From an uncultured Planococcus sp. (GTDB lineage Bacteria; Bacillota; Bacilli; Bacillales_A; Planococcaceae): a stretch of 64,000 nt of DNA. The DNA lies in contig CANNAE010000003.1 of NCBI GenBank assembly GCA_947502505.1, positions 332,872 through 396,871 of the forward strand, written 5' to 3'. A program made the translations under genes and the position numbers. Position 1 is the first letter of the stretch, and each line of letters starts with the position of its first letter. Positions 51,043-60,283 of this stretch are shown here, one piece after another. The notes beneath the pieces are model-generated. The model was not told the origin of the DNA, made no database searches, and saw only the letters and a list, made by a program, of their open reading frames with translations.

Positions 51043-52728
51043 ATGAAGAAGGATTTGCGCATCAAGAGTAAAGTTTTCAGCGAAGGGCCGATGAAAGCCC
51101 CGAACCGTGCGATGCTGCGGGCGGTTGGCGTGACGGATGAAGGCTTTGAGCAGCCGATGGTCGGCATCGCGAGCACATGGAGCGAAGTCACCCCGTGTAA
51201 TATACATATTGATGAATTAGCGAGAGCCGCGAAAAAAGGCGCGAAACAAGCCGGCGCTGTCCCGTTCATCTTCAACACGATCACCGTTTCCGACGGGATT
51301 TCGATGGGCACAGAAGGCATGAAGTATTCGCTATCGAGCCGGGATGTCATCGCCGATTCGATTGAAACGGTTGTCGGTGCAGAAAGCCTGGACGGGCTGG
51401 TCGCAATCGGCGGCTGTGATAAGAACATTCCGGGTTGTTTGATTGCCATCGCCAATTCCGAAGTGCCGGCCGTATTCGTCTACGGCGGCACCATCGCAGC
51501 AGGGCGCTACAACAGCCAGGACATCGACATCGTCTCCGTTTTCGAAGGCGTCGGCCAGCACAATAACGGCACCATTGACGATTCGGCATTGCGCAAAATC
51601 GAATGTAGCGCATGTCCCGGCGCTGGGTCGTGCGGCGGCATGTATACGGCGAACACGATGGCTTCGGCTGCGGAAGCGATGGGCATGAGTTTACCGGGAA
51701 GTTCCTCGAATCCGGCAGTGTCCGAATATAAGGAAGCGGATTGTGAAGCGGCAGGCGCAGCGGTCCATAACTTGCTGGAGCTCGGCATCTACCCGAAAGA
51801 CATCATGACCAAAGAAGCGTTCGAAAACGCGATCACCGTGGTCATGGCACTCGGCGGTTCGACAAATGCGATCCTGCACTTGCTGGCAATCGCCCATGCG
51901 GCGGAAGTGGATCTGACAATCGATGATTTCAACCGACTGCAAAAAACGGTGCCTCATATTGCGGACCTGAAACCGAGCGGCAAATACGTCATGCAGGACC
52001 TTCACCGGGTTGGCGGCGTTCAAGCTGTCATGAAGATGCTATTGGAAGCGGGTTATTTGCACGGCGATTGCATGACAGTCACCGGGAAGACCGTCGCCGA
52101 GAATTTGCAGCAAGCACCGAGCTTGGAAGAAGGGCAGGACGTCATCATGCCGTTCGACAATCCGAAGCGCAAAGACGGCCCGTTGATCGTCTTAAAAGGC
52201 AATCTGTCCCCGACAGGAGCCGTCGCTAAAGTGTCCGGCGTGAAAGTCAACCGCCACACAGGCCCAGCGCGCGTCTTCGACAATGAAAAAGAAGCAACTG
52301 CGGCAGTCATGGCAAATGAAATCAATGACGGCGATGTCTTGGTCATTCGTTATGTCGGGCCAAAAGGCGGCCCAGGAATGCCGGAGATGCTATCGATTTC
52401 AGCGATCCTGGTCGGAAAAGGGATGGGCGAATCAGTTGCCCTTCTCACCGACGGGCGCTTCTCCGGCGGTACGCACGGCCTTGTCGTCGGCCACATTTCC
52501 CCGGAAGCCCAATCAGGCGGGCCGATTGCCTTGCTTCACGAAGGTGATATGGTGACGATCGATTCGGATCTTCAGGAAATCTCCATGGAGGTTTCTGAAG
52601 AAGAACTCGAAAAGCGCAGAAGCGAATGGATCGCGCCGCCGCTCCACCGCAAAGGCGTTCTTGGGAAATATGCACATAATGTCTCTTGTTCTTCTAAAGG
52701 AGCAGTGACGGATTATTTGAATCGCTAA
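51043..52728 (+). CDS. ilvD: Dihydroxy-acid dehydratase
   Basis: A 561-residue Fe-S enzyme of valine/isoleucine synthesis that dehydrates 2,3-dihydroxy acids. Cluster Cys residues are in [10 protein letters not shown] and [18 protein letters not shown], and the substrate region [10 protein letters not shown] is present. Length is normal. It stands alone here, apart from other ilv genes, with a probable CodY-type promoter. GAAAGGATAGGATAGTT precedes the ATG. Confidence 0.95.
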   Translation: MKKDLRIKSKVFSEGPMKAPNRAMLRAVGVTDEGFEQPMVGIASTWSEVTPCNIHIDELARAAKKGAKQAGAVPFIFNTITVSDGISMGTEGMKYSLSSRDVIADSIETVVGAESLDGLVAIGGCDKNIPGCLIAIANSEVPAVFVYGGTIAAGRYNSQDIDIVSVFEGVGQHNNGTIDDSALRKIECSACPGAGSCGGMYTANTMASAAEAMGMSLPGSSSNPAVSEYKEADCEAAGAAVHNLLELGIYPKDIMTKEAFENAITVVMALGGSTNAILHLLAIAHAAEVDLTIDDFNRLQKTVPHIADLKPSGKYVMQDLHRVGGVQAVMKMLLEAGYLHGDCMTVTGKTVAENLQQAPSLEEGQDVIMPFDNPKRKDGPLIVLKGNLSPTGAVAKVSGVKVNRHTGPARVFDNEKEATAAVMANEINDGDVLVIRYVGPKGGPGMPEMLSISAILVGKGMGESVALLTDGRFSGGTHGLVVGHISPEAQSGGPIALLHEGDMVTIDSDLQEISMEVSEEELEKRRSEWIAPPLHRKGVLGKYAHNVSCSSKGAVTDYLNR

Positions 52729-52730
52729 TT

Positions 52731-52783
52731 AAAAAAGCAGCGTCAACGCCGGTGTGAAACCGGTGAGGCGCTGCTTTTGTTTT
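52731..52783 (+). terminator. Terminator of ilvD
   Basis: AAGCAGCGTCA..CACCGG-style branched stem: GCAGCG pairs with CGCTGC around an inner CGCCGGT/ACCGGTG hairpin, followed by TTTTGTTTT. Confidence 0.85.
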
Positions 52784-52796
52784 ATGTGGAAATTGG

Positions 52797-52835
52797 AAAA
52801 GGGCTGCCCTCGAGTGAGGACAGCCCTTTGTTTTA
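52797..52835 (-). terminator. Terminator of the small minus-strand unit
   Basis: AAGGGCTGTCCTC and the GAGGGCAGCCCTT arm form a 10-12 bp stem with a T-run on the minus strand (and TTTGTTTT on the plus strand, so it may act both ways). Confidence 0.85.
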
Positions 52836-52867
52836 TTAGGTAACAATCATGTGTTTTGACTTAAATA

Positions 52868-52960
52868 TTAACCCGTAACGAACGGGGAATCATTTCCATT
52901 GAAAGTGTTTGCTTTCATTGCCGCGGTAATAGTTCCACTGGGTGCTTTAAACTTAAGCAA
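52868..52960 (-). CDS. Possible small protein (30 aa), second ORF of the minus-strand unit
   Basis: TTG-start frame of 30 codons: MLKFKAPSGTITAAMKAN then TFNGNDSPFVTG. AGAAGG lies 11 bases upstream, inside the loop of an ACGTAAA/TTTACGT hairpin whose 3' arm touches the start codon, so initiation may depend on passage of ribosomes through the preceding ORF, which ends 18 bases upstream in the same frame. I do not recognise the sequence. Coding status is inferred. Confidence 0.45.
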   Translation of the reverse strand: MLKFKAPSGTITAAMKANTFNGNDSPFVTG

Positions 52961-52978
52961 CGTAAACCCTACCTTCTT

Positions 52979-53053
52979 TTACGTCCTTGCGATCCTGTAA
53001 TCGCGCCAGTGTGAATAAGTATCTTCAAAAACATTGCGTAGAATGCCAGTCAT
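52979..53053 (-). CDS. Possible leader peptide (24 aa), first ORF of the minus-strand unit
   Basis: ATG-start frame of 24 codons, MTGILRNVFEDTYSHW then RDYRIART, with GAGGTAAC about 10 bases upstream. It is followed in the same frame, after a TAA, by the 30-codon ORF. The unit has its own promoter and terminator. It could be a leader peptide, or the two frames could be one gene split by a stop codon. Confidence 0.45.
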   Translation of the reverse strand: MTGILRNVFEDTYSHWRDYRIART

Positions 53054-53087
53054 CAAAATTTATATGTTACCTCGTAGTTAACTCCGA

Positions 53088-53118
53088 ATACTATCTCATA
53101 TTTTTGGGTATATGTCAA
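53088..53118 (-). promoter_or_regulatory. Promoter of the small minus-strand unit
   Basis: On the minus strand TTGACA (53118-53113), 17-bp spacer and GATAGTAT (53095-53088). It faces away from pncB. Confidence 0.7.
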
Positions 53119-53207
53119 TGATAGGGCTTACGTGCGAAGACAAGAGCTTATAAAATAAGGAATTTGATGTATAATGGTAGTCATTACTGTGGAAGAAGGG
53201 GATTTTT

Positions 53208-54677
53208 GTGGAAACGCGTTATGCAGATGATAGCTTAGCATTACATACCGATTTATACCAAATCAATATGGCGGAAACCTATTGGGCGGATGGGATGCAT
53301 GAACGGAAAGCAGTTTTTGAGTTGTTTTTCCGAAAATTGCCATTCGGCAATGGTTATGCCACATTTGCGGGACTCGAGCGGGTGCTTGATTATTTGAAGA
53401 ACTTCCATTTCTCGAAAAGCGATATTGCTTATTTGCGCGATGAACTCGGCTATAAGGAAGATTTCTTGGATTATTTGAAAGAAGTCCGTTTTACGGGGGA
53501 TGTCTATTCAGTCGTCGAAGGCGAACTTGTTTTCCAGAATGAACCGCTGATCCGCGTCGAAGCGCCTCTATTGGAAGCGCAATTGGTCGAAACGGCGCTG
53601 CTCAATATCGTCAATTACCAAACTTTGATCGCTACCAAAGCGAGCCGCATCAAGCAAGTCGTGGGCACAGAACGCGTCATGGAATTCGGCACGCGCCGCG
53701 CACAGGAAATGGATGCGGCGATCTGGGGCACGCGGGCTGCGTACATCGGCGGATTGGAAGCTACAAGCAATACCCGTGCCGCCAAATTATTCGGCATTCC
53801 AGCAGCCGGCACCCACGCCCACTCGATGATCCAGGCCTATAAAGATGAATACGAAGCCTTTCATGCCTATGCAAAACGCCACCGTGAATGCGTCTTTTTA
53901 GTCGACACGTATGACACCTTGAAATCCGGCTTGCCGATCGCTATCCAAGTGGCAAAAGAACTCGGTGACAAAATCAATTTCCGCGGGATACGCCTAGACA
54001 GCGGCGACATCGCCTTTTTGTCCAAGGAAGCGCGGAAAATGCTCGATGACGCCGGATTCACCGATACCGAAGTGGTCGTATCGAACGATCTGGATGAATA
54101 CACCATCCTCAACTTGAAAGCGCAAGGCGCGCGGGTCGATGCATGGGGGATCGGGACAAAACTCATCACTGCCTATGACCAGCCTGCACTCGGGGCTGTC
54201 TACAAACTGGTCTCGATCGAAAACAGTTCCGGAGAAATGGAAGACACCATCAAGATTTCCGGTAATGCGGAAAAAGTGACGACTCCGGGCTTGAAAAACG
54301 TTTACCGGATTATAGATAGGGAAAATGGGAAATCAGAAGGTGATTACATTACGATGCACGATGAACACCCGGCTTCTGAAGAGCGCTTGAAAATGTTCCA
54401 TCCCGTCCACACCTTCGTCTCGAAGTTTGTCACCAATTTCGAGGCCATCAACATTCATCAACAAGTGATTAAAGCAGGCGAAGTGATTTACCAAAACCCT
54501 CCGCTTCAGGAAATCCAGCAATATGCGGTGGGGACGCTCGAATTATTATGGGATGAGTACAAACGGTCGCTCAACCCGGAGGAATACCCAGTTGATTTGA
54601 GCGAGAAATGTTGGAACAATAAAATGCGCAACATCCAGGAAGTGCGGGAATCGGTACAGGAATTCACGAATAAATAA
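53208..54677 (+). CDS. pncB: Nicotinate phosphoribosyltransferase
   Basis: A 489-residue enzyme of NAD salvage joining nicotinate and PRPP to nicotinate mononucleotide. Family blocks: [15 protein letters not shown], the phosphorylated-His region [23 protein letters not shown] and the Asp-rich [15 protein letters not shown] start behind GAAGAAGGGG. The NAD synthetase gene follows after 11 bases, so both ends of the salvage route are coexpressed. Confidence 0.95.
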   Translation: METRYADDSLALHTDLYQINMAETYWADGMHERKAVFELFFRKLPFGNGYATFAGLERVLDYLKNFHFSKSDIAYLRDELGYKEDFLDYLKEVRFTGDVYSVVEGELVFQNEPLIRVEAPLLEAQLVETALLNIVNYQTLIATKASRIKQVVGTERVMEFGTRRAQEMDAAIWGTRAAYIGGLEATSNTRAAKLFGIPAAGTHAHSMIQAYKDEYEAFHAYAKRHRECVFLVDTYDTLKSGLPIAIQVAKELGDKINFRGIRLDSGDIAFLSKEARKMLDDAGFTDTEVVVSNDLDEYTILNLKAQGARVDAWGIGTKLITAYDQPALGAVYKLVSIENSSGEMEDTIKISGNAEKVTTPGLKNVYRIIDRENGKSEGDYITMHDEHPASEERLKMFHPVHTFVSKFVTNFEAINIHQQVIKAGEVIYQNPPLQEIQQYAVGTLELLWDEYKRSLNPEEYPVDLSEKCWNNKMRNIQEVRESVQEFTNK

Positions 54678-54688
54678 GGAGGATTTAC

Positions 54689-55519
54689 ATGTCGACATTA
54701 CAACAGCAGATCATTGAGGAATTGAAAGTGCAGCCTTCGATCAATCCACAGGAAGAGATCAAGCGCACAGTTGATTTTCTGAAAGAGTATTTGAAGCAGC
54801 ATTCTTTCCTAAAAGGCTTTGTGCTCGGCATTTCCGGCGGCCAGGATTCGACGCTTGCCGGCAAGCTCGCGCAAATGGCCGTGGATGAACTGAACGAAGA
54901 AGCAGGAGAGCCGGTTTATAGTTTTTACGGTGTGCGCATGCCATACGGCGTCCAAGCTGATGAGCACGATGCACAGGACGCCATTAAGTTTATCCAACCA
55001 ACTAAAGTTTATACCATCAACATTAAAGAAGCTGTCGACGGCAGTGACCGCGCGCTAGAGGCGGAAGGCATCAAGTTGACGGATTTTGCCAAAGGCAACG
55101 AAAAAGCACGCGAACGCATGAAAGCACAATATTCGGTGGCTGCCATGCATAATGCGGTCGTGCTCGGCACCGATCACGCGGCTGAAGCAATTACCGGTTT
55201 TTATACGAAACACGGTGATGGCGCAGCTGACGTAGTGCCTTTGTTCCGCTTGAACAAGCGCCAGGGCCGTGAAATGCTGAAGGCGCTCGGTTCGCCGGAA
55301 CATTTGTATACCAAAGTACCGACAGCCGATTTAGAAGAAGATAAACCGGCCATCCCGGATGAAGTCGCGCTTGGCATCACGTACGAGCAAATCGACGATT
55401 ATCTGGAAGGCAAAGAAATTGCCGACGATGCGCGTGAAAAGCTGGAAGGCTATTATTTAAAAACCCAGCATAAACGCAATTTGCCGGTAACGATTTTTGA
55501 CGATTTCTGGAAAAAATAA
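54689..55519 (+). CDS. nadE: NH3-dependent NAD+ synthetase
   Basis: A 276-residue ATP-pyrophosphatase-fold enzyme that amidates deamido-NAD. The ATP loop [14 protein letters not shown], the deamido-NAD region [20 protein letters not shown] and the end [14 protein letters not shown] are typical. No glutaminase domain, so ammonia is the donor. AAGGAGG precedes the ATG. Confidence 0.95.
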   Translation: MSTLQQQIIEELKVQPSINPQEEIKRTVDFLKEYLKQHSFLKGFVLGISGGQDSTLAGKLAQMAVDELNEEAGEPVYSFYGVRMPYGVQADEHDAQDAIKFIQPTKVYTINIKEAVDGSDRALEAEGIKLTDFAKGNEKARERMKAQYSVAAMHNAVVLGTDHAAEAITGFYTKHGDGAADVVPLFRLNKRQGREMLKALGSPEHLYTKVPTADLEEDKPAIPDEVALGITYEQIDDYLEGKEIADDAREKLEGYYLKTQHKRNLPVTIFDDFWKK

Positions 55520-55535
55520 TTAAATAACATCACAG

Positions 55536-55565
55536 GCGGGAAAAGCGGATGCTTTTCCCGTTTTT
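55536..55565 (+). terminator. Terminator of pncB-nadE
   Basis: CGGGAAAAGC-GGAT-GCTTTTCCCG followed by TTTTT. Confidence 0.9.
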
Positions 55566-55611
55566 GCTATTCAAAATAGGGGTCCAGATGGAGCTTGTCA
55601 TGGTGGCCCAG

Positions 55612-55640
55612 TTGAGTTATCGCCTGGAATCCGCTATGAT
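55612..55640 (+). promoter_or_regulatory. Promoter of the moxR operon
   Basis: TTGAGT (55612-55617), 17-bp spacer, TATGAT (55635-55640), about 55 bases before the ATG. Confidence 0.65.
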
Positions 55641-55695
55641 GGCAGTAAGATTGTGATAATTCAAAACCTTTTTTATTGATATAGGAGGAAGCGAT

Positions 55696-56646
55696 ATGGA
55701 AGCGACAGAACGATTAGGGAAAGTCATAGATAATATCGAAAAAGTGATTATCGGAAAACGCGAAATCGCTGAGTTGAGTTTGGTCGCTTTATTATCGCAT
55801 GGCCATGTTTTGCTTGAAGATGTACCGGGCGTCGGCAAAACGATGCTCGTGCGTGCGCTGGCAAAATCGGTCGGAGCGGATTTCAAGCGCATCCAGTTCA
55901 CTCCGGATTTGCTGCCTTCAGACGTGGTAGGTGTCTCCATCTACAATCCGAAAGATATGCAATTCCATTTCCGCCCCGGGCCAATCATGGGCAATATCGT
56001 CCTAGCGGATGAAATCAACAGGACTTCCCCGAAAACCCAGTCCGCATTATTGGAAGCGATGGAAGAGGCATCGGTCACAACGGACGGCGTGACGATGCAG
56101 ATTCCCAAACCATTTTTCGTCATGGCGACACAAAACCCGATTGAATACGAAGGAACTTATCCATTGCCGGAAGCGCAATTGGACCGTTTCTTGCTAAGGG
56201 TGAAGATGGGCTATCCGACGCGTGAAGAAGAGATCGAAGTATTGACCCGTTCGCAGCCCATTCCGCCGATTGAAGAATTGGAATCGGTGCTGACGCTAGA
56301 GGAATTGCTGAAGCTGCAGGAAGAAGTCCGGACGATTCGCGTGGATGATACGATCCGTACCTATATTGTCGAACTGGCGACCCAAACGCGCCGCGATCCT
56401 TATGTTTATCTCGGTGTCAGCCCGCGCGGCTCGATTGCGTTGATGAAAGCGGCACAAGCCTATGCCATGCTCAAAGGGCGTAATTATGTCACGCCGGACG
56501 ATATCCAATATTTAGCGAAATTCGTTTTTGGCCACCGCATCATGCTTCGGTCAGAAGCCCGCTATGACGGCATCACCGCAGAAGAACTGACAGAGCGCAT
56601 CATTGCCAAGACGCGTGTTCCTGTACAAAGGCTTGTGAATCAATGA
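55696..56646 (+). CDS. MoxR-family AAA+ ATPase
   Basis: A 316-residue ATPase with Walker A GVGKTMLVRALA, Walker B VLADEINR, sensor MATQNPIEYEGTYPLPEAQLDRFL and a C-terminal lid. MoxR proteins act as chaperones for neighbouring von Willebrand or DUF58 proteins. The stop overlaps the DUF58 start by four bases. AGGAGGAAGC precedes the ATG. Confidence 0.93.
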   Translation: MEATERLGKVIDNIEKVIIGKREIAELSLVALLSHGHVLLEDVPGVGKTMLVRALAKSVGADFKRIQFTPDLLPSDVVGVSIYNPKDMQFHFRPGPIMGNIVLADEINRTSPKTQSALLEAMEEASVTTDGVTMQIPKPFFVMATQNPIEYEGTYPLPEAQLDRFLLRVKMGYPTREEEIEVLTRSQPIPPIEELESVLTLEELLKLQEEVRTIRVDDTIRTYIVELATQTRRDPYVYLGVSPRGSIALMKAAQAYAMLKGRNYVTPDDIQYLAKFVFGHRIMLRSEARYDGITAEELTERIIAKTRVPVQRLVNQ

Positions 56647-57854
56647 AGCGGGTCAAGCAAATTGTAGCTTCTTCGGGCAGGATGATATTTGTGCTCATCC
56701 TGCTTTTTTTGACTTTTGCATTCGCCATGTTCCAAGGCGGTTTTGTCAGTTGGTTTATCTTTTATGTATCTTTGCCTTTTATCTTTTACTCCGTGTTGTT
56801 GTCGTTCTACCCATTGCGGAACTTGCGCGCAGTACGGGCGGTGCACACGCCGCGCGTCCAAAGTGGACATCGTTTTTCGGCCACTGTCACGGTGACTCGG
56901 ACTTTCCCATTCCCGCTGCTGTACACAGTGCTCGAGGAACAGTCGCAATCTGCACGGCTTAAAGTCCGCATGGCGGAATCAGGCCGACAGCTGCTGCTTC
57001 CTGGGTTTCGCCGCCAGTTTTCCTGGAACTATGAAATCGATGAAATGCCAAGAGGCGAACATGTCTTGGAAGGCGTGATGGTAGAAACCGCCGATTTTTT
57101 CGGTTGGGTGAAAAAACGGCAATTATTGCCCGCCACCCAATCCATACTCGTCTATCCGAATACCGTCGAAATGGCGTACCGGCCGATTGGATCGAGCTAT
57201 GACCAAGGATCGATCGCCGCGCCATTCACCTTGGTGAAAGATACCACAATGGCAAGCGGCATCCGAGACTACCAGCCGGGAGACCGGGTCTCATGGATTC
57301 ACTGGAAATCGTTCGCGCGGACGCAGACGATGCGCACAAAAGAATTCGAAGACCGTCAATCGCAGGATCTGTTCTTGCTTGATGACCGTTCCCCGTCTCC
57401 CGTTTTCGAAACACAAGTCGAATTGATCGCCTCGATCCTTACTTCTGTAGTGTCATCCCATGCCAGTGTCGCCTATTTATCCGCCGGAACGCCTCGCGCC
57501 TTTTTCCCGTTGATCCAAAGCGACGAACAATTGCAGCGCGCGCTTCATCATTTGGCAAGAGTCCAGGATGATCTGGACCGGCCGATCGAAGCGGTGGTCG
57601 GGCAGGATTTAAAGCAAGTGCGCGTATCGAGCCTGGTTTATGTGACGGGTTCGCTGTCTCGTGAAATGGTGGATGAAATCCGCCGGAATGCGACAGGCTT
57701 GAGCCAGTGCCTATGTTTTGTCGTGACAGAAAAAGGCCAATCCCTCACCCCGGAAGATGAGCGGAACCATCAATATGCAAGATCAAAAGGTTTCCGTGTA
57801 AAAGTAATCGAGCCCGGTAATTTCGCTTCGGCGTTCATGGAGGCGAACCGTTAA
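56643..57854 (+). CDS. DUF58 membrane-associated protein
   Basis: A 403-residue protein with two membrane segments near the N-terminus (residues 12-60) and a DUF58 domain with the diagnostic YQPGDRVSWIHWKSFART. It overlaps the genes on both sides by 4 and 1 bases, so the three products are made together and probably form a complex. The molecular role is unknown. Confidence 0.9.
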   Translation: MKRVKQIVASSGRMIFVLILLFLTFAFAMFQGGFVSWFIFYVSLPFIFYSVLLSFYPLRNLRAVRAVHTPRVQSGHRFSATVTVTRTFPFPLLYTVLEEQSQSARLKVRMAESGRQLLLPGFRRQFSWNYEIDEMPRGEHVLEGVMVETADFFGWVKKRQLLPATQSILVYPNTVEMAYRPIGSSYDQGSIAAPFTLVKDTTMASGIRDYQPGDRVSWIHWKSFARTQTMRTKEFEDRQSQDLFLLDDRSPSPVFETQVELIASILTSVVSSHASVAYLSAGTPRAFFPLIQSDEQLQRALHHLARVQDDLDRPIEAVVGQDLKQVRVSSLVYVTGSLSREMVDEIRRNATGLSQCLCFVVTEKGQSLTPEDERNHQYARSKGFRVKVIEPGNFASAFMEANR

Positions 57855-60040
57855 TGACATCCATCAGAAAAAACAAAGTATTTATGGGCCTATTGTACAT
57901 ATTGGTATTTTTGCTTCTGTCGGAATGGCTCCGGCCCGTTATTGAATTAACTGAAACCGGCCATCACGGGCTGTTTCTGGTTTTTGTCGCCCTGGGCCTC
58001 ATAATGGCGTTTTTCGATATCCCGTGGTGGGTCACCGCTCCATTGAAATTGATTTATATTCTATGGTTTATCGTCTATGTATATACGGGCAACCTGTTTT
58101 TCACAGCAGAAAGCCTCGCTTTTGTTATGGAGCAGGCAAGTGTCAGCTTATCGGCATTGTTCACCCAGGATTGGCAGCAGACGACCGATGCATTCCGTAC
58201 GGTGCTGTTTTTTGCGCTCCTATGGATGGCCATCTACCTTATCCATTATTGGGTCAGTTTCCGCCTGAGTATTTTCCTGTTCTATCTATTGACGGTTATT
58301 TTTATCGCCGTGTTGGATACATTTAGCCCTTATTCAGGAGATGCAGCCATTGTTCGCATCATGGTGATCGGCTTGCTATTGGCCGGGCTATTGCATTTGG
58401 CCAGGTGGATGGAACATCATGCTGCCTCCGCGAAGACTGAGAAATTATTGGTGTTTTCGATTCCATTATTGATGCTCTTGGTCGCTTCAACCGCCCTTGC
58501 CTTTTACTTGCCGAAAGCGGAACCGATTTGGCCCGACCCGGTTCCCTACATCACTTCTTATTCGGGGCAGGGCGGTGTCGGGCAAGGTGGCGTCGGGCGC
58601 ATCGGCTATGGTGTCGATGATTCACAGCTCGGGGGCTCTTTTGTTTCTGATGATACGACGGTCTTCAGGGCGGAAGTCGAAGAAGGCCAATATTGGAAAG
58701 TCGAAGTGAAAGATGTCTACACGACAAAAGGCTGGGAACTTTCAGAAGAAGATGCGCAACAGCAGCTTTACCAGAATGGCGACGAAGTGGCAACGGACTT
58801 TCCGCCGGCAGGGGACGAACGTTCTTCGGCTCTTGTCGATATGCAGCTGTCATTCCCGTTTGTTCTCTATCCGTACGGGACGGCTTCTTTCTTAATGGAA
58901 GAAACATTGGATTATCGCTACGATCCAATTCAACAGCGCTTCGACACCTTGCAGGAAAATGCAGCTTTTGAGCCGGATGTCTATGAAGTGTTTTACAGCG
59001 AACCATCATTCAGTTTGACGGCATTGCGTGAAACCGATGTTGCAGAACTGGCCGATTTGCCCCCTGAATACGACCGCTATTTGCAATTGCCCGATGAATT
59101 GCCAGAGCGGGTCGGCGAACTGGCAGAAGAAATAGCTACCGGTTCAGATACTGTCTACGGACAGGCGCAGGCAGTGGAACGGTATTTCGGCACCAATGGG
59201 TTTGAATACAGCCAAAGTGACATCGCCGTTCCTGCGGAAGAGCAAGATTATGTCGATCAATTCCTTTTTGAGACACAGCGTGGGTATTGCGATAATTTCT
59301 CGACATCGATGGTCGTCTTGCTGCGTTCATTGGATATTCCTGCCCGTTGGGTAAAAGGCTTCAATGAAGGGGAAGTCATCGACACGGTGGATGGCTACGA
59401 CGTGTACGAAGTCACGAACAATAATGCCCATTCCTGGGTGGAAGCATATATGCCGGGAGTAGGCTGGATGATGTTCGAACCGACCATCGGCTTTACCGGC
59501 GCCTCATCCATTGACTTTGATTTAGAGATCGATACGTCGGAACCGGAAGAAGAGGAAATGCCGGACCGTCCTGATCCTGAACCTGAAGCACAACCCGAAC
59601 AACCGGATAGCGGTACTGGGGCTGATGCCGAACCGACAACCGGTGAGCAGTTCCTGGCATTCGTCTCCGAGCAGGCCGGAAAGCTCATCGCTGCAACCAT
59701 CGCCTTGTTGTTATTGGCCCTTGCGCTGTTCAAAATCCGCAAAAAATGGATGCCCAAAGTGTTGATTCCGTATTATCGCCGAAAAGAAGCGGATGCGGAA
59801 ACCTTTGAAAAAGCCTATCTGCGCCTCTTGAAGCAACTGGAACTTTATGGAATTAAACGCGCGCCAGGCCAAACGCTGCGTTCTTATGCTCAATACGTCG
59901 ATTCCTTTTTTGGCACGAAAGAAATGACGGAATTGACGGCAGCGTATGAGAAATCCGTTTACGGCGGGGACGCACAATCCGTTGATTGGCCAAAGCTGAA
60001 GGAAAGTTGGGAAAATTTAATCAATCGGACAAGCGGTTGA
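57854..60040 (+). CDS. Transglutaminase-like membrane protein (TgpA type, with DUF4129 tail)
   Basis: A 728-residue protein: residues 1-210 hold about seven membrane segments, residues 440-560 the transglutaminase-like core with Cys in QRGYCDNFSTSM, His in NNAHSWVEAY and an acidic third residue in GWMMFEPT, then a Glu/Pro-rich linker, one membrane segment and a cytoplasmic DUF4129-like tail (YLRLLKQLELYGIKRAPGQT). Possible roles are surface protein cross-linking or proteolysis. It starts on the last base of the DUF58 stop. Confidence 0.9.
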   Translation: MTSIRKNKVFMGLLYILVFLLLSEWLRPVIELTETGHHGLFLVFVALGLIMAFFDIPWWVTAPLKLIYILWFIVYVYTGNLFFTAESLAFVMEQASVSLSALFTQDWQQTTDAFRTVLFFALLWMAIYLIHYWVSFRLSIFLFYLLTVIFIAVLDTFSPYSGDAAIVRIMVIGLLLAGLLHLARWMEHHAASAKTEKLLVFSIPLLMLLVASTALAFYLPKAEPIWPDPVPYITSYSGQGGVGQGGVGRIGYGVDDSQLGGSFVSDDTTVFRAEVEEGQYWKVEVKDVYTTKGWELSEEDAQQQLYQNGDEVATDFPPAGDERSSALVDMQLSFPFVLYPYGTASFLMEETLDYRYDPIQQRFDTLQENAAFEPDVYEVFYSEPSFSLTALRETDVAELADLPPEYDRYLQLPDELPERVGELAEEIATGSDTVYGQAQAVERYFGTNGFEYSQSDIAVPAEEQDYVDQFLFETQRGYCDNFSTSMVVLLRSLDIPARWVKGFNEGEVIDTVDGYDVYEVTNNNAHSWVEAYMPGVGWMMFEPTIGFTGASSIDFDLEIDTSEPEEEEMPDRPDPEPEAQPEQPDSGTGADAEPTTGEQFLAFVSEQAGKLIAATIALLLLALALFKIRKKWMPKVLIPYYRRKEADAETFEKAYLRLLKQLELYGIKRAPGQTLRSYAQYVDSFFGTKEMTELTAAYEKSVYGGDAQSVDWPKLKESWENLINRTSG

Positions 60041-60088
60041 TTTTAAAAACACTAGCCTGTACAATTGAGAAAATTATAGAATACAGTG

Positions 60089-60159
60089 CCCTCATATATG
60101 TCCGATGATACGGTTCGGATGTCTCTACCAAGTCACCGGAAATGACTTGACTATGAAGG
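60089..60159 (+). promoter_or_regulatory. Guanine (purine-class) riboswitch upstream of guaA
   Basis: Closing stem CCCTCATA/TATGAAGG, P2 TCCGATGATACGG-TTCGGA, conserved GTCTCTACC, P3 CAAGTCACCGGAAATGACTTG and GACTATG. The J3/1 residue is C (GACTATG), the guanine-specific form. The intrinsic terminator at 60212-60247 is the expression platform, so guanine should switch guaA off. Confidence 0.9.
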
Positions 60160-60211
60160 TGGATGACGCATGCTTATTTGCCTGTGCATTCGCCTTTTTA
60201 ACGTAGAGGAC

Positions 60212-60247
60212 AAGAACGCGAGGAGTAATTTTTCGCGTTCTTTTTTA
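60212..60247 (+). terminator. Riboswitch-controlled terminator before guaA
   Basis: AAGAACGCGA and TCGCGTTCTTTTTT stem and T-run, 37 bases before the guaA start. Confidence 0.9.
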
Positions 60248-60283
60248 TATTGTGGCCTGAATCGAATAGAAGAGGTGAAGGAT

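Noticed and set aside
60089..60159. Adenine specificity for the guaA riboswitch
   Set aside because: At first the T before GACTATG looked like the specificity base, but that T belongs to P3; the J3/1 residue is the C of GACTATG, which is the guanine form.
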